From positions 3,392,501-3,456,500 of the forward strand of contig NZ_JQNJ01000001.1 in NCBI RefSeq assembly GCF_000745185.1: a stretch of 64,000 nt of DNA. Reading direction: 5' to 3'. Position numbers and translations under genes: made by a program. The DNA comes from Muricauda sp. MAR_2010_75 (GTDB lineage Bacteria; Bacteroidota; Bacteroidia; Flavobacteriales; Flavobacteriaceae). The stretch's first letter is position 1; the number at the start of each line of letters is the position of its first letter. Positions 9,387 through 19,137 of the stretch are shown piece after piece. A model generated the notes under the pieces. That model did no database searches. It saw only the letters and a list, made by a program, of their open reading frames with translations, and was not told where the DNA came from.

Positions 9387-9867
9387 GTCTATTAAAAAAG
9401 TTAACGGTGAATCAGTCATTTATTGTTATGCCATTGGATTTTTTAAAGCGCAGTGGGGGTACAGATATTACAAAACTTCGCTGTATTTTCCAGATTATAT
9501 TTTTTATTGGACCGTTGTATTGGATCCAATAAATTTCGTAACAAAGATTTCATCAAAATTCACGCTAAGGTCTAAACTTTTTTCGAGCCAAAAACATTTT
9601 ATCATCCCAACTACCCATTTTTTCGTTATAGCATCCATTTTGGATGCAAAAACAGGCGAAAACGCTAAATCAATGTTAAAACTGTCGCTCCAAAGATCCA
9701 AAAGAAAAATGGACCCGTATCTCGGTGAAAAAATTGTTAACCCCATAAGGCAATCAAGAGCGATTGTATGAATTTTAGTATCGATGAAATAACTGATATT
9801 TAAAAAACCATGTATTTCATCGAAAAAAGACAACTTTTAATCGGAGTTTTTCGTTTTTAATATACTA
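9387..9867. other. Intergenic region between divergent operons
   Basis: This AT-rich stretch separates the leftward operon from the rightward lyase gene. Open frames exist on both strands (9504-9833 minus, 9520-9771 plus), but they overlap each other, have odd composition and no recognisable domain, so I do not call them genes. The notable content is an 11-bp perfect inverted repeat (9781-9823), listed separately, and promoter elements at each end. Confidence 0.5.
9781..9823. repeat. 11-bp perfect inverted repeat, possible operator
   Basis: TCGATGAAATA (9781-9791) and its exact reverse complement TATTTCATCGA (9813-9823) are separated by 21 bases. The half-site centres are 32 bp apart, about three helical turns. 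It lies 45 bp upstream of the putative -33 element of the lyase gene, where an activator could bind. A function is inferred from position only. Confidence 0.45.
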
Positions 9868-9897
9868 TTGCATACTGAATCTTGAATTGTACTTTTT
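9868..9897 (+). promoter_or_regulatory. Putative promoter of the secreted lyase gene
   Basis: TTG (9868-9870), then 19 bases, then TACTTTTT (9890-9897), one mismatch from the Bacteroidota -7 consensus TAnnTTTG. The start codon follows at 9910. The match is imperfect, so this is a candidate only. Confidence 0.38.
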
Positions 9898-9909
9898 TTA
9901 ACCTTACTT

Positions 9910-12042
9910 ATGAAACGTAACCCCACCCCAACTACGTTTATGTTGTTTATTATTTCTTTTTTCTTTTTGGTGTTTTCTTCATGTCAAAAAGATTCAGATT
10001 TATTCGCCGAAGCAGTTTTGGATGACCCAGAAACCATAACTGACAATGATTCTGATGGCGGTAATGGTTCTGAAGTTGAAACAGCAACAATTACGTTAAA
10101 TGCAATTGATGATGCTTATTTACAGGACGGCAAAGGTTTTGATGAAGACATTGTCCGCGTTGAAGCCGATGTAAGAACAACCTATTTGAAATTTGACTTA
10201 AGATCTATTGAAGGAACCATAACGGATGCGTACCTTGAATTTACCACTGATTCCGACCAAGGTCATGGTCACTTGGAAGCTTATAAAGGAACTGGTAATG
10301 ATTGGACCGAAGAAACCCTATCACTTGAAAATGCTCCGAGCATTGGAGTACTTTTGGGAGAGGTGGACAGTGAATATGCTGTTGGCTATAATCAGCGTAT
10401 CCCTTTGGAAATCAAATCGTTGACCCCTTCCTTAACATCCATTGTTTTGAACATTGCATCTGGAAATGATATTTCAATATCCTCAAAGGAGAGCCCAAAC
10501 AATCCTGGTCCACGCTTGGTGGTTGAATATGCGGGCAAGGTTAATGACAATCCACAACCAGATGATGAAAATGGCAACGACGGCAATATTGTTATCGATG
10601 ACGTTATCACACTTAATGGTTTAAAAGCATTCCCATCAGCCTTTGGAGCCGGCAAAGATTTTAGAATCAATCCTTCGAGTGCTAGAATCTATGAAGTGAC
10701 TAATCTCAATGATAGTGGTTCAGGTTCATTTAGAGAAGCTTTTGAGGCATCTGGCGAAAGGATAATCATTATAAAAGTTGAAGGCATAGTAAATCATACA
10801 TCTCCATTGGACAATCAATCATCAAGTAACGGTAATGTAGCGATATGGGGCCAAATGGCGCCGGGATTGGGAATGACGCAAATTGGGGAGAGGTTCTCAT
10901 GGAGGAACTCTGGGAACATTCTCATAAGGCATATCACTTCCCAGCACAATGATCCAAGCTGTACCCCCAATGTTGATTGTTTTGACTGTCTTAATTTTTA
11001 CAAACAAGAGGCTAATTCTTCTATTTACGTAGACCATTGTTCATTTAGATATGCATCTGACCAAGTATATACGATAGAAAGCGAAGAAGGTACAGCCAAA
11101 AGTACTTCGGCCTATCTACTTATAGCAGAGGCGAACCCAGCTCACAATACGGGGACCATAATAGGCGACCAAGGTAAAGATGAAAATGATGTTGGTAATT
11201 TCACGTTTGCTCGTAACATGTTCTACAACATAAGTCACAGAACACCCAATATGAGTGGAAGAACTGGCGGTTTTGAGGTCTACAATAACTGGATTTCAAA
11301 CTGGAACGGTAGGCTTTCCAGGACAAATGGAAACATTGATGTTGATTGGTTCAAGAACTATGCCCAAGGGGGCAACATGTCCCATTGGACAACAGCACAC
11401 GTGAACCAAATGGGTGATGGTATTACCGCTTTCTACACCTATACGGCGGATAATTATGTAACAGGCTTTGATGAAAGCCCATCTGGGAACCAAACAAATC
11501 TTTGGGTGAATTTTAAGGACAATTCAGAGGGTGGTGATGAGAGATCAATATTATCATATCATTATGAATCATCAAGAATAAATAATTTTGGAGACCCTGC
11601 TGATGGTATTTGGGATGTCATGAACGTTCCCAACAAACTACAATATGCAGTAGGACATAACAGAGGTATCAATGCCGATGGTAGCCCTGGATTTTTCAGA
11701 GATGATATTGATACAGAATACATTGAGCGTTCTATTAATGGGACAACCCCTTCCCGTTATCGTGAGCCTTCAGAATGGAATAACACATCATTCACCAATA
11801 CAGATATGTATGTGGATTCCGATGGTGACCATATGCCAGATTGGTTCGAAAACCAGCATGATCACCTTAACCCCAATAATCCAAATGATATGTTGGCAAC
11901 CCATGTGGATTGGACCTTTGCTGATGGATATGCAGTAGTGAATAATGCAGGATATACCAATCTTGAAATCTGCGCCGAATACTATGCGGGAGGTTTTGAA
12001 ACCATGATTGACGGTACCAATAACCTAAAAATCAACGACTGA
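9910..12042 (+). CDS. DNRLRE-domain lipoprotein with PL1-like beta-helix (probable polysaccharide lyase)
   Basis: A 710-residue secreted lipoprotein. The signal peptide ends at a lipobox FSSC with Cys25. Residues about 45-207 form a DNRLRE/CBM96-like domain (TTYLKFDL, PRLVVEYA). From about 235 the protein reads like bacterial pectate lyases: KAFPSAFGAGK, then YEVTNLNDSGSGSFREAFE, followed by a repetitive right-handed beta-helix with NILIRHITSQ and YVDHCSF. A short acidic DSDGDHMPDWFE segment near 640 resembles a calcium-binding TSP3 motif. It probably cleaves a uronate-containing polysaccharide at the cell surface. It sits inside an exopolysaccharide locus next to UDP-uronate genes, not beside SusC/SusD genes, so the likely target is the cell's own polymer. 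Catalytic residues were not verified. Confidence 0.75.
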   Translation: MKRNPTPTTFMLFIISFFFLVFSSCQKDSDLFAEAVLDDPETITDNDSDGGNGSEVETATITLNAIDDAYLQDGKGFDEDIVRVEADVRTTYLKFDLRSIEGTITDAYLEFTTDSDQGHGHLEAYKGTGNDWTEETLSLENAPSIGVLLGEVDSEYAVGYNQRIPLEIKSLTPSLTSIVLNIASGNDISISSKESPNNPGPRLVVEYAGKVNDNPQPDDENGNDGNIVIDDVITLNGLKAFPSAFGAGKDFRINPSSARIYEVTNLNDSGSGSFREAFEASGERIIIIKVEGIVNHTSPLDNQSSSNGNVAIWGQMAPGLGMTQIGERFSWRNSGNILIRHITSQHNDPSCTPNVDCFDCLNFYKQEANSSIYVDHCSFRYASDQVYTIESEEGTAKSTSAYLLIAEANPAHNTGTIIGDQGKDENDVGNFTFARNMFYNISHRTPNMSGRTGGFEVYNNWISNWNGRLSRTNGNIDVDWFKNYAQGGNMSHWTTAHVNQMGDGITAFYTYTADNYVTGFDESPSGNQTNLWVNFKDNSEGGDERSILSYHYESSRINNFGDPADGIWDVMNVPNKLQYAVGHNRGINADGSPGFFRDDIDTEYIERSINGTTPSRYREPSEWNNTSFTNTDMYVDSDGDHMPDWFENQHDHLNPNNPNDMLATHVDWTFADGYAVVNNAGYTNLEICAEYYAGGFETMIDGTNNLKIND

Positions 12043-12096
12043 TTTTTTAATTCTTCTTTAATACAAAAAATAAAGTCCTGTTGACAGTTTTAATGG

Positions 12097-12130
12097 AACC
12101 GCCCTATGAATTTCATAGGGCGGTTTTATT
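12097..12130 (+). terminator. Rho-independent terminator after the lyase gene
   Basis: AACCGCCCTATGAA (12097-12110) pairs with TTCATAGGGCGGTT (12112-12125), a near-perfect long stem, followed by TTTTATTTT. It lies 55 bases after the stop codon of the lyase gene. Confidence 0.85.
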
Positions 12131-12223
12131 TTGGAATTCTTTGATTAAAATGTTCATTGGCACTTTTAAATTGCATCAAATAGGGTAAAAAAGGCTTTTG
12201 GTCGAGAGTACCGTAATACGGGG

Positions 12224-12252
12224 TTGTTAGTTCCGGGAAATTGTTATTTTTA
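12224..12252 (+). promoter_or_regulatory. Putative promoter of the sulfotransferase gene
   Basis: TTG (12224-12226), 18 bases, then TATTTTTA (12245-12252), one mismatch from TAnnTTTG. A transcript starting here would begin near 12257, which excludes the upstream in-frame start at 12241 and supports translation from 12310. Confidence 0.35.
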
Positions 12253-12309
12253 AAACCAATAACCTCCAAAGACGTAACGAGTCTTCGGGATACCAAAGCA
12301 ATTTGTTTT

Positions 12310-13200
12310 ATGGGAACCAATTATTTGGAGCAGCCTATTATTTTTTTGGGAGCGCCAAGATCAGGCACATCGGTAATTTCTGAAATTGTGATGCGTCACA
12401 AAGACTTGGCCTATCCGTCCCAATACCAACCTCGGGTCTTGGGAAATACCAACATCAATTATTTGAGAAGACTTGCGGATAACCCATTTTGGAGATTTCA
12501 CGGTCAAAAAAAACAGCTCAATAGGGTATCGCTATTAAATTACTTTATATTCCGTTCTGTGGAGGCCTATCCTATGTGGAATTACTTGGTAAGGGATGGA
12601 ATAAGCTTTTCACAGGATTTTTTGATCAATGAAGAAGCAACTCCAAAAGAGAAGAAACGGATTGTTTCTTTTTTTAAGAAGCTGGTTAAAAAACAGGGCA
12701 AGAAAAGATTGGCATTTAAAATAACAGGACCTTCCCGGTTAAATTACTTGTTGAGCATTTTCCCAGATGCAAAGGTTGTCCATATTACCAGAGATCCCAT
12801 TGCTGTGGTGAATTCATTAATGCGGGTACCTTTTTGGAAGACTAGGGGCATGACTACGTTTTGGTGGCAAGGCGCTTATGATAAGACAGATTATAACTGG
12901 CTGGAATCCAATAAATCGGATAGCGTTCAAATAACCGCCTACCAAGTAAAGAGAGTCATTGAAGTCACTAAAAAAGAGATTGATGAACTCAGACCAGATG
13001 CCTTAAGGGTGCAATATTCCAATTTTATTAAAAACCCAGAAAGTACAATCCAAGAAATTCTTTCCTATACTGGTTTAAGTCAAGACAAGGCATGTTTTGA
13101 TTATTTTAAAAAGAACAAAATCTATAACCAAAACAAGAAAAATTCAACTTTCTTTTCGGCTGGAGAAAGAGAAAAACTCGAAAATCTCTTTGATAAATAA
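12310..13200 (+). CDS. PAPS-dependent sulfotransferase
   Basis: A sulfotransferase-fold protein of 296 residues. Close to the N-terminus is the 5'-phosphosulfate loop, IIFLGAPRSGTS, and the 3'-phosphate-binding strand appears as VVHITRDPIAVVNSLM with the conserved Arg and Ser. It should move sulfate from PAPS to a carbohydrate hydroxyl in the cytoplasm. In this position the natural acceptor is a sugar of the exopolysaccharide repeat unit. ATG at 12310 is chosen because the sequence upstream (to 12241) has no family resemblance and overlaps a candidate promoter. No PAPS synthesis gene is in the window. Confidence 0.82.
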   Translation: MGTNYLEQPIIFLGAPRSGTSVISEIVMRHKDLAYPSQYQPRVLGNTNINYLRRLADNPFWRFHGQKKQLNRVSLLNYFIFRSVEAYPMWNYLVRDGISFSQDFLINEEATPKEKKRIVSFFKKLVKKQGKKRLAFKITGPSRLNYLLSIFPDAKVVHITRDPIAVVNSLMRVPFWKTRGMTTFWWQGAYDKTDYNWLESNKSDSVQITAYQVKRVIEVTKKEIDELRPDALRVQYSNFIKNPESTIQEILSYTGLSQDKACFDYFKKNKIYNQNKKNSTFFSAGEREKLENLFDK

Positions 13201-13395
13201 AATCAGCCTGCCTTGATAAAAACCATACTCATTCCGAATATTACAACAAAAGGAATATGGAAGAGGTTTTAAGTTATAAAAAGGCCGTGTAATAATAAGT
13301 TCAACTAGTGTTCGCAAATTCACTCAAAAAACTTTATACTTTAAAAATAAACTTGAACAAGCTAAAGCAACTCAAAATATGGGCTATAAATTAAA

Positions 13396-14415
13396 TCATG
13401 AATTATAATAGCCTTTATACCAATCCACAAAAGACTGAATACCTTCCGCAACAGGGGTATTTGGCCTGTAGTTATAATCCGCAATTAAATCATCCACATC
13501 GGCCCAGGTACGGGTTACATCGCCTGGTTGCATGGGCATCATATTTTTTTCGGCTTTGGTACCCAAACTTTTTTCAATGGCTTCAATAAAATCCATCAAC
13601 TTTACAGAGCTATTGTTGCCAATATTATAGAGTTTGTACAATTCTTTCCGTTCGTTCACTGGCTTTTCAATGATGCGCTCAACCCCTTCCACAATATCAT
13701 CTACATAGGTAAAGTCACGCTCCATTTTACCATGGTTAAAAACATTTATGGGCTTGCCTTGGATTATCGCTTTTGTAAACAGATAAATGGCCATGTCTGG
13801 TCTTCCCCAAGGGCCATAAACGGTAAAAAAGCGGAGTCCTGTTGTGGGTATCCCATACAAATGACTATAGGTGTGCGCCATCAGTTCATTACTTTTTTTG
13901 CTCGCCGCATATAGGCTTATGGGGTGGTCCACATTGTCGTGCACAGAAAACGGAATCTTTTCGTTCAATCCATACACGCTGGAACTACTTGCATATACCA
14001 AATGCTTTATCTTGTGATGTCGGCAACATTCCAAGAGATTCAAGAAACCAACAATATTGCTGTCAATATAGGAAGCGGGATTTTCCAAACTATAACGCAC
14101 CCCTGCTTGGGCCGCCAAATTGCAGACCACATCAAAATCATGATCTTTGAAAAGTGCTGGAAGGGCCTCTCTGTCTTCCAAATCCATTTTTACAAAAATC
14201 ATTTTTTCACCATGAATACTGCTGGAACTATGTACTTTTTCTTGCTGGACATCCTTGGTATCAATCCCCAGCTGTTGCAAACGGTCGTACTTTAGACTTA
14301 CCTCGTAATAGTCATTGAGGTTGTCAAGTCCAACAACGGAATGTCCACCTTTCAGCAATGCTTCACAGAGGTGATATCCTATAAAACCAGCGGCACCGGT
14401 CACCAATATTCTCAT
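13396..14415 (-). CDS. UDP-glucuronate 4-epimerase
   Basis: A 339-residue extended SDR. The N-terminal Rossmann motif is TGAAGFIG at 7-14, LDNLNDYY follows, SSSSVYG carries the catalytic serine, and YAASK holds the Tyr-Lys pair. The DNLNDYY segment and the length match the CapI/UDP-glucuronate 4-epimerase group, which makes UDP-galacturonate. It overlaps the UDP-glucose dehydrogenase gene by 4 bases, so the product of that enzyme is its likely substrate. It supplies a uronic acid donor for the polysaccharide. Confidence 0.88.
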   Translation of the reverse strand: MRILVTGAAGFIGYHLCEALLKGGHSVVGLDNLNDYYEVSLKYDRLQQLGIDTKDVQQEKVHSSSSIHGEKMIFVKMDLEDREALPALFKDHDFDVVCNLAAQAGVRYSLENPASYIDSNIVGFLNLLECCRHHKIKHLVYASSSSVYGLNEKIPFSVHDNVDHPISLYAASKKSNELMAHTYSHLYGIPTTGLRFFTVYGPWGRPDMAIYLFTKAIIQGKPINVFNHGKMERDFTYVDDIVEGVERIIEKPVNERKELYKLYNIGNNSSVKLMDFIEAIEKSLGTKAEKNMMPMQPGDVTRTWADVDDLIADYNYRPNTPVAEGIQSFVDWYKGYYNS

Positions 14416-15809
14416 GATTGCCCAATTTTGTAATATTTGAACCCAATAGAATCCATTTTCTCTTTTTCAAGGATTCTTCTTCCGTCAAACACAAAAGCGG
14501 GTTTTAACATCAACTCAAAAAGGGCAGGCCAATCGTAGTTTTTAAACTCATCCCATTCCGTTAATATGGCAATGGCGTGGGCGTCTTTGCATGCTTCCTT
14601 AGGGTCTTTGACCACCTTTAAAAGTTTTCTGTTTTCCTCAGGACTCCTGGTTCCCAAATAATCCAAATCCGCATAAATGGTTTCCTCTGAAACCTTGGGA
14701 TCATAGACAACAATTTGGGCCTGTTCGTCCAAAAGGGCATCTGCTACATAAATGGCGGCAGACTCACGGGTGTCGTTCGTGTCTTTTTTAAATGCCCAAC
14801 CATAGAAACAAATTTTCTTGCCCGATACCGTATTATATAATGTAGAAATAATATTGTCGGCAAAACGTCTTTTTTGATAGTCGTTCATAAGGATGACTTG
14901 CTCCCAATAGTCGGCCACTTCGGCGAGCCCGTAACTTTTGGCGATATACACCAAGTTTAGGATGTCTTTTTGGAAGCATGAACCTCCAAAACCAACAGAG
15001 GAATTCAGGAATTTAGATCCTATGCGGCTATCAAAACCAATTGCTCTTGACACTTCGGCCACATTGGCATCTGTTTTTTCACAAAGTGCGGAGATTGAAT
15101 TTATGGAAGAAACCCGTTGGGCCAAAAATGCATTGGCCACCAATTTAGATAACTCGGAAGACCATACATTGGTCTGCAATATTCGCTCTTTGGGCAACCA
15201 ATGTTCGTAGACCCAGCTAAGGGTGTCCTTGGCTTCTTGCCCGGATTTGGTCTCATCGCCACCAATCAGTACCCTATCGGCGTTCAATAGATCGTCAACG
15301 GCAGTACCTTCAGCCAAAAATTCAGGATTGGAAAGGATTTCAAACTTAACCCCTTTTCCAGTGTTGTCCAAAATACTTTTAATGGCTTGGGCCGTTCTAA
15401 CGGGCAGGGTTGATTTTTCAACCACTATCTTATCCGTTTTGGACACTTTGGCGATATTTCTTGCACAAAGCTCAATATATTTAAGGTCGGCTGCTTGACC
15501 TTTTCCTTTACCGTAGGTCTTGGTGGGAGTGTTTACCGAGATGAATATCATTTCGGCTTCATCAATGGCTTTGTCCACCTCAGTTGAAAAAAACAAATTT
15601 CTCCCTCTAGTTTCGTCAACTATCTCTTTTAGACCGGGTTCATAAACAGGAAGAAGGTCAAGATTTTCGTGGTTCCAAAGGTCTACTCTTTTTTGGTTGA
15701 TGTCAACCACGGTAACGTCAATTTCAGGGCAATTCTTTGCTATTACTGCCATAGTGGGGCCACCTACATAGCCGGCGCCAATACAGCAAATCTTATTGAT
15801 TTTTTTCAT
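14412..15809 (-). CDS. ugd: UDP-glucose 6-dehydrogenase (animal-type length)
   Basis: A 465-residue nucleotide-sugar dehydrogenase that oxidises UDP-glucose to UDP-glucuronate with two NAD+. The NAD loop is [11 protein letters not shown] near 8-18; the catalytic cysteine lies in [10 protein letters not shown]. Length and motifs (VPVYEPGL-like [26 protein letters not shown]) are those of the animal-like UGDH branch, longer than the roughly 390-residue Ugd of many capsule loci. It is the first gene of a two-gene leftward unit with the 4-epimerase. Confidence 0.92.
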   Translation of the reverse strand: MKKINKICCIGAGYVGGPTMAVIAKNCPEIDVTVVDINQKRVDLWNHENLDLLPVYEPGLKEIVDETRGRNLFFSTEVDKAIDEAEMIFISVNTPTKTYGKGKGQAADLKYIELCARNIAKVSKTDKIVVEKSTLPVRTAQAIKSILDNTGKGVKFEILSNPEFLAEGTAVDDLLNADRVLIGGDETKSGQEAKDTLSWVYEHWLPKERILQTNVWSSELSKLVANAFLAQRVSSINSISALCEKTDANVAEVSRAIGFDSRIGSKFLNSSVGFGGSCFQKDILNLVYIAKSYGLAEVADYWEQVILMNDYQKRRFADNIISTLYNTVSGKKICFYGWAFKKDTNDTRESAAIYVADALLDEQAQIVVYDPKVSEETIYADLDYLGTRSPEENRKLLKVVKDPKEACKDAHAIAILTEWDEFKNYDWPALFELMLKPAFVFDGRRILEKEKMDSIGFKYYKIGQS

Positions 15810-15993
15810 TAGGGATTTAGGTTTCTTTTTTGCAAATGTTATAATAACTTTAAAAACTTTCCATTATTGTTTACAAAAAAGGACATATTACCCACTTATT
15901 TCGTTCACTGACACACAACCAAAGAATGTTCATACAAATTTCACTTTTAATATCCCTTTAATCGATAATTTTACGCCTTGAACGAATTATGGC

Positions 15994-16022
15994 TTTGGCT
16001 AGGATGCAGTTGGCTACATTTG
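15994..16022 (+). promoter_or_regulatory. Promoter of the rightward polysaccharide operon
   Basis: TTTG (15994-15997), 17 bases, then TACATTTG (16015-16022), a full match to the Bacteroidota -33/-7 consensus. Transcription would start near 16027, leaving a leader of about 29 bases before the aminotransferase ATG at 16056. Confidence 0.6.
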
Positions 16023-16055
16023 ATTCCCGAATAACCTTAACTAGATTCAATTTTG

Positions 16056-17186
16056 ATGACAAAAACCAAAATATGGTTGTCTTCACCCCACATGGGAGGA
16101 ACCGAACAGCACTATGTCAAAGAAGCTTTCGATACCAATTGGGTAGCTCCTTTGGGGCCGAACGTTGATGGTTTTGAAAACTCGATATCCGATTTCTATA
16201 ATAATGAGGTAAACACTGCCGCACTTAGTTCAGGTACTGCGGCAATTCACCTGGCACTAAAACTTTTAGGTGTTTCCCATGATGATGATGTTATTTGCCA
16301 GAGCTTTACGTTTTCCGCTTCAGCAAATCCCATCACCTATTTGGGGGCGAATCCCATTTTTGTGGATAGTGAAAAGGATACATGGAACATTTCACCGGAA
16401 TTATTGGAAGAAGCTATTTTGGACCGTATTGAAAAAGGGAAAAAACCAAAGGCAATTGTAGCAGTACACTTATATGGAATGCCCTACAAGACCGAAGAGG
16501 TAGCCGAAATTTCCGCCAAATACGAAATTCCGGTAGTGGAAGATAGCGCTGAAGCTCTGGGCAGTTCTGTAAACGGGAAAAAATGTGGAAGTTTTGGAGA
16601 AATTGGCATATTGTCATTCAATGGAAATAAAATCATCACTACCTCTGGTGGTGGTGCACTGCTCACAAAAGATATTGATGTAAAGAGAAAAGCAGTTTTC
16701 TTGGCCACACAGGCTAGGGATAACGCACCACATTATGAACACTCTTCTATTGGACACAACTATAGAATGAGCAATATTTTAGCGGGTATAGGACGTGGTC
16801 AAATGGAAGTTTTAACCGACAGGGTCACTGCAAGAAGAGTAAATTACCAGTACTATAAACAACGATTAGGGCACCTTGAATCGATTCAATTTTTGGAAGA
16901 GCCCAATGGCTTTTACTGTAATCGCTGGCTTACCTGTATCCTTACCCCATCTTATGAGTCAAGGGAAAAATTAAGGCTTGCCCTACAAGCTGAAGATATT
17001 GAGAGCAGACCACTCTGGAAGCCCATGCACGAACAACCCGTGTTCAAAAATTTTAAAAGTTATACCAATGGAACGTCTTCTGATCTTTTCAAAAGGGGAC
17101 TTTGTTTGCCCAGCGGTTCCAACTTGCTCGAAGAAGATTTGTACAGAATAACCTCCCTAATCTTAAATAATCTAGACCAATGCTAA
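16056..17186 (+). CDS. DegT/DnrJ/EryC1/StrS-family sugar aminotransferase (PglE-like)
   Basis: A 376-residue PLP-dependent aminotransferase acting on nucleotide 4-keto-sugars. The N-terminus IWLSSPHMGGTEQHYVKEAF with DTNWVAPLGP is typical of PglE/WbpE-type enzymes; the PLP lysine lies in FNGNKIITTSGGG, and VVEDSAEALGS holds the pyridine-ring aspartate. It probably aminates the product of the 4,6-dehydratase encoded next, giving a 4-amino-4,6-dideoxy-HexNAc. ATG at 16056 is used; a TTG one codon earlier is in frame. It overlaps the next gene by 7 bases. Confidence 0.9.
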   Translation: MTKTKIWLSSPHMGGTEQHYVKEAFDTNWVAPLGPNVDGFENSISDFYNNEVNTAALSSGTAAIHLALKLLGVSHDDDVICQSFTFSASANPITYLGANPIFVDSEKDTWNISPELLEEAILDRIEKGKKPKAIVAVHLYGMPYKTEEVAEISAKYEIPVVEDSAEALGSSVNGKKCGSFGEIGILSFNGNKIITTSGGGALLTKDIDVKRKAVFLATQARDNAPHYEHSSIGHNYRMSNILAGIGRGQMEVLTDRVTARRVNYQYYKQRLGHLESIQFLEEPNGFYCNRWLTCILTPSYESREKLRLALQAEDIESRPLWKPMHEQPVFKNFKSYTNGTSSDLFKRGLCLPSGSNLLEEDLYRITSLILNNLDQC

Positions 17187-19114
17187 AAAAATACATTTTA
17201 AAGAACTCACATCGATATGCATCAAAATGGTTGGTTTTGGCCATTGACACTTTGGTCATTGCATTTTCTTTTGTGCTTTCCTATATCATCAGATTCAATC
17301 TTTCCTTTGATTTTGATGTTTCAAAGCTTTTGGTACAATTGCCTGTTGTCATGGTCATGGCTGCCGCTGCTTTTGTGGTGACAGGATCTCATAAGGGATT
17401 CGTTAGGCATACGGGAATCAAGGACATTTACAACATTTTCAATGCAATATGCCTTTCCAGTATCCTGATTATTTTTGTGATTATTCTTAATCGTCAGTTC
17501 GACTATGTTGATGGTTTCACCATACCACTTTCCATTATCATAATACACAGCCTTATCAGCTTTGTTGGACTTACTGCATCGCGATACATTTTTAAGGCCA
17601 TGTACCACAACATGGTTGCTAAGTTCAAGGTTTTTAAAAATGTTTTCATCTATGGTGCAGGTGAATCAGGTATCATTACATGTAATGCGCTTAGCAACCA
17701 TACGGCTACCAATTCCAAGGTGGTGGGGTTCATAGATGACGACAAGAAAAAATCTGGAAAGCGAATCAACGGTCTTCCTGTACATTCTAGATCAGATTTA
17801 ACTGAATACCTAATAGATAAGTACAGTATAACTGAGATCATTGTTGCCATTCATAAGATTGATAACGTTAAACTTAGAAAACTGGTTGAAGGCTTGGTTG
17901 ATTTACCTGTGCAAGTTAAGATCGTACCGCCTGTACAAGATTGGATCAATGGGGAATTTAAGGTATCCCAGATCAAGAACGTACAGATTGAAGATTTGCT
18001 CAACAGGGTGCCCATTAGCATTAGGAAGTCCAAAGTCTCTGAGGAGTTAAGGGGCAAAACCATTATGGTTACCGGAGGTGCCGGTTCCATCGGGAGTGAA
18101 ATAGCGCGGCAAATTGCAAACTATGATTACAACGCCTTAATAATAATAGATCAAGCGGAGTCTGCTTTATATGATCTTCAACAAGAATTGAAACAAGCGG
18201 GGCACCACAATTTTGTTCCCATTGTAGCCGATATCCGGGACAAAAATAGGATGAACCACTTTTTTGAAGAGCACAAACCGGATATTCTTTTCCATGCGGC
18301 GGCCTATAAGCATGTGCCTTTAATGGAGTACAACGCATATGAGGCCATCAAAATAAATGTAGGCGGCACAAAAATCATTGCCGATCTCTCCATTAGCCAT
18401 AATGTAGAGAAGTTTGTTTTTGTATCTACGGATAAGGCGGTGAACCCAACCAATGTAATGGGAGCTACCAAGCGTATCGCTGAAATGTACATCAGCTGTA
18501 AACAGCAAGAACAGAAAACCAAGTTCATAACCACCAGATTTGGGAATGTTTTGGGTTCAAATGGCTCAGTAATACCTCTTTTCAAAAAACAGATTGAAAA
18601 AGGAGGCCCACTTACCGTGACCCACAAAGACATTACACGTTACTTCATGACCATTCCTGAGGCATCCCAGTTGGTATTGGAAGCCGGTGCAATGGGAAAA
18701 GGTGGTGAGATCTTTATTTTTGACATGGGCGAATCGGTCAAAATATTTGACTTGGCCAAAAACATGATAAAACTTTCTGGTCTTAAATACCCCGAGGATA
18801 TTGACATTAAGATCACCGGTTTGCGGCCAGGTGAAAAATTATATGAGGAACTGTTGGCCAATGGAGAAAATACCTTGCCTACTTACAACAAAAAGATCAT
18901 GATCAGCAAGGTCAGGGATTTAAATTACGAATTTGTCCGATCAAAAATCGATGAACTTTTTGTATCCAACATGTTTTTCAATGGAAGCATTGTGCAATTA
19001 ATGAAAGAAATAGTACCGGAGTATATTTCTAATAACTCTGATCTTTGTAGATTTGATAAGTCCAAAACTGCCGACGAAAAAGAGATTGAGGACAAAAAAA
19101 TCATGCAATCTTAA
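17180..19114 (+). CDS. Membrane-bound UDP-GlcNAc 4,6-dehydratase (PglF/WbpM/CapD-like)
   Basis: A 644-residue two-part protein. Four membrane helices fill residues about 15-135. A Rossmann domain with YGAGESG follows, then the catalytic extended SDR domain from about 295 with TGGAGSIGSEI. The active site reads STDKAVNPTNVMGATKR, where Met-x3-Lys replaces Tyr-x3-Lys, the hallmark of the large membrane dehydratases PglF and WbpM. It should make UDP-4-keto-6-deoxy-HexNAc for the aminotransferase encoded just upstream. An acetyltransferase of the PglD type, needed for diNAcBac, is not in the window. Confidence 0.92.
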   Translation: MLKKYILKNSHRYASKWLVLAIDTLVIAFSFVLSYIIRFNLSFDFDVSKLLVQLPVVMVMAAAAFVVTGSHKGFVRHTGIKDIYNIFNAICLSSILIIFVIILNRQFDYVDGFTIPLSIIIIHSLISFVGLTASRYIFKAMYHNMVAKFKVFKNVFIYGAGESGIITCNALSNHTATNSKVVGFIDDDKKKSGKRINGLPVHSRSDLTEYLIDKYSITEIIVAIHKIDNVKLRKLVEGLVDLPVQVKIVPPVQDWINGEFKVSQIKNVQIEDLLNRVPISIRKSKVSEELRGKTIMVTGGAGSIGSEIARQIANYDYNALIIIDQAESALYDLQQELKQAGHHNFVPIVADIRDKNRMNHFFEEHKPDILFHAAAYKHVPLMEYNAYEAIKINVGGTKIIADLSISHNVEKFVFVSTDKAVNPTNVMGATKRIAEMYISCKQQEQKTKFITTRFGNVLGSNGSVIPLFKKQIEKGGPLTVTHKDITRYFMTIPEASQLVLEAGAMGKGGEIFIFDMGESVKIFDLAKNMIKLSGLKYPEDIDIKITGLRPGEKLYEELLANGENTLPTYNKKIMISKVRDLNYEFVRSKIDELFVSNMFFNGSIVQLMKEIVPEYISNNSDLCRFDKSKTADEKEIEDKKIMQS

Positions 19115-19137
19115 TCAAATACAATAAATCAACTTCA

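Noticed and set aside
9504..9833. Open frame of 109 codons on the minus strand in the large gap before the lyase gene
   Set aside because: It overlaps another frame on the plus strand, contains the inverted repeat as coding sequence, and has no domain, signal or plausible start context.
12159..12176. TGGCAC followed by TTGCA upstream of the sulfotransferase, like a sigma-54 promoter
   Set aside because: The GG and GC are 12 bases apart instead of the required 10.
12241..12309. Upstream in-frame start for the sulfotransferase
   Set aside because: It overlaps a candidate promoter and adds residues not typical for the family.
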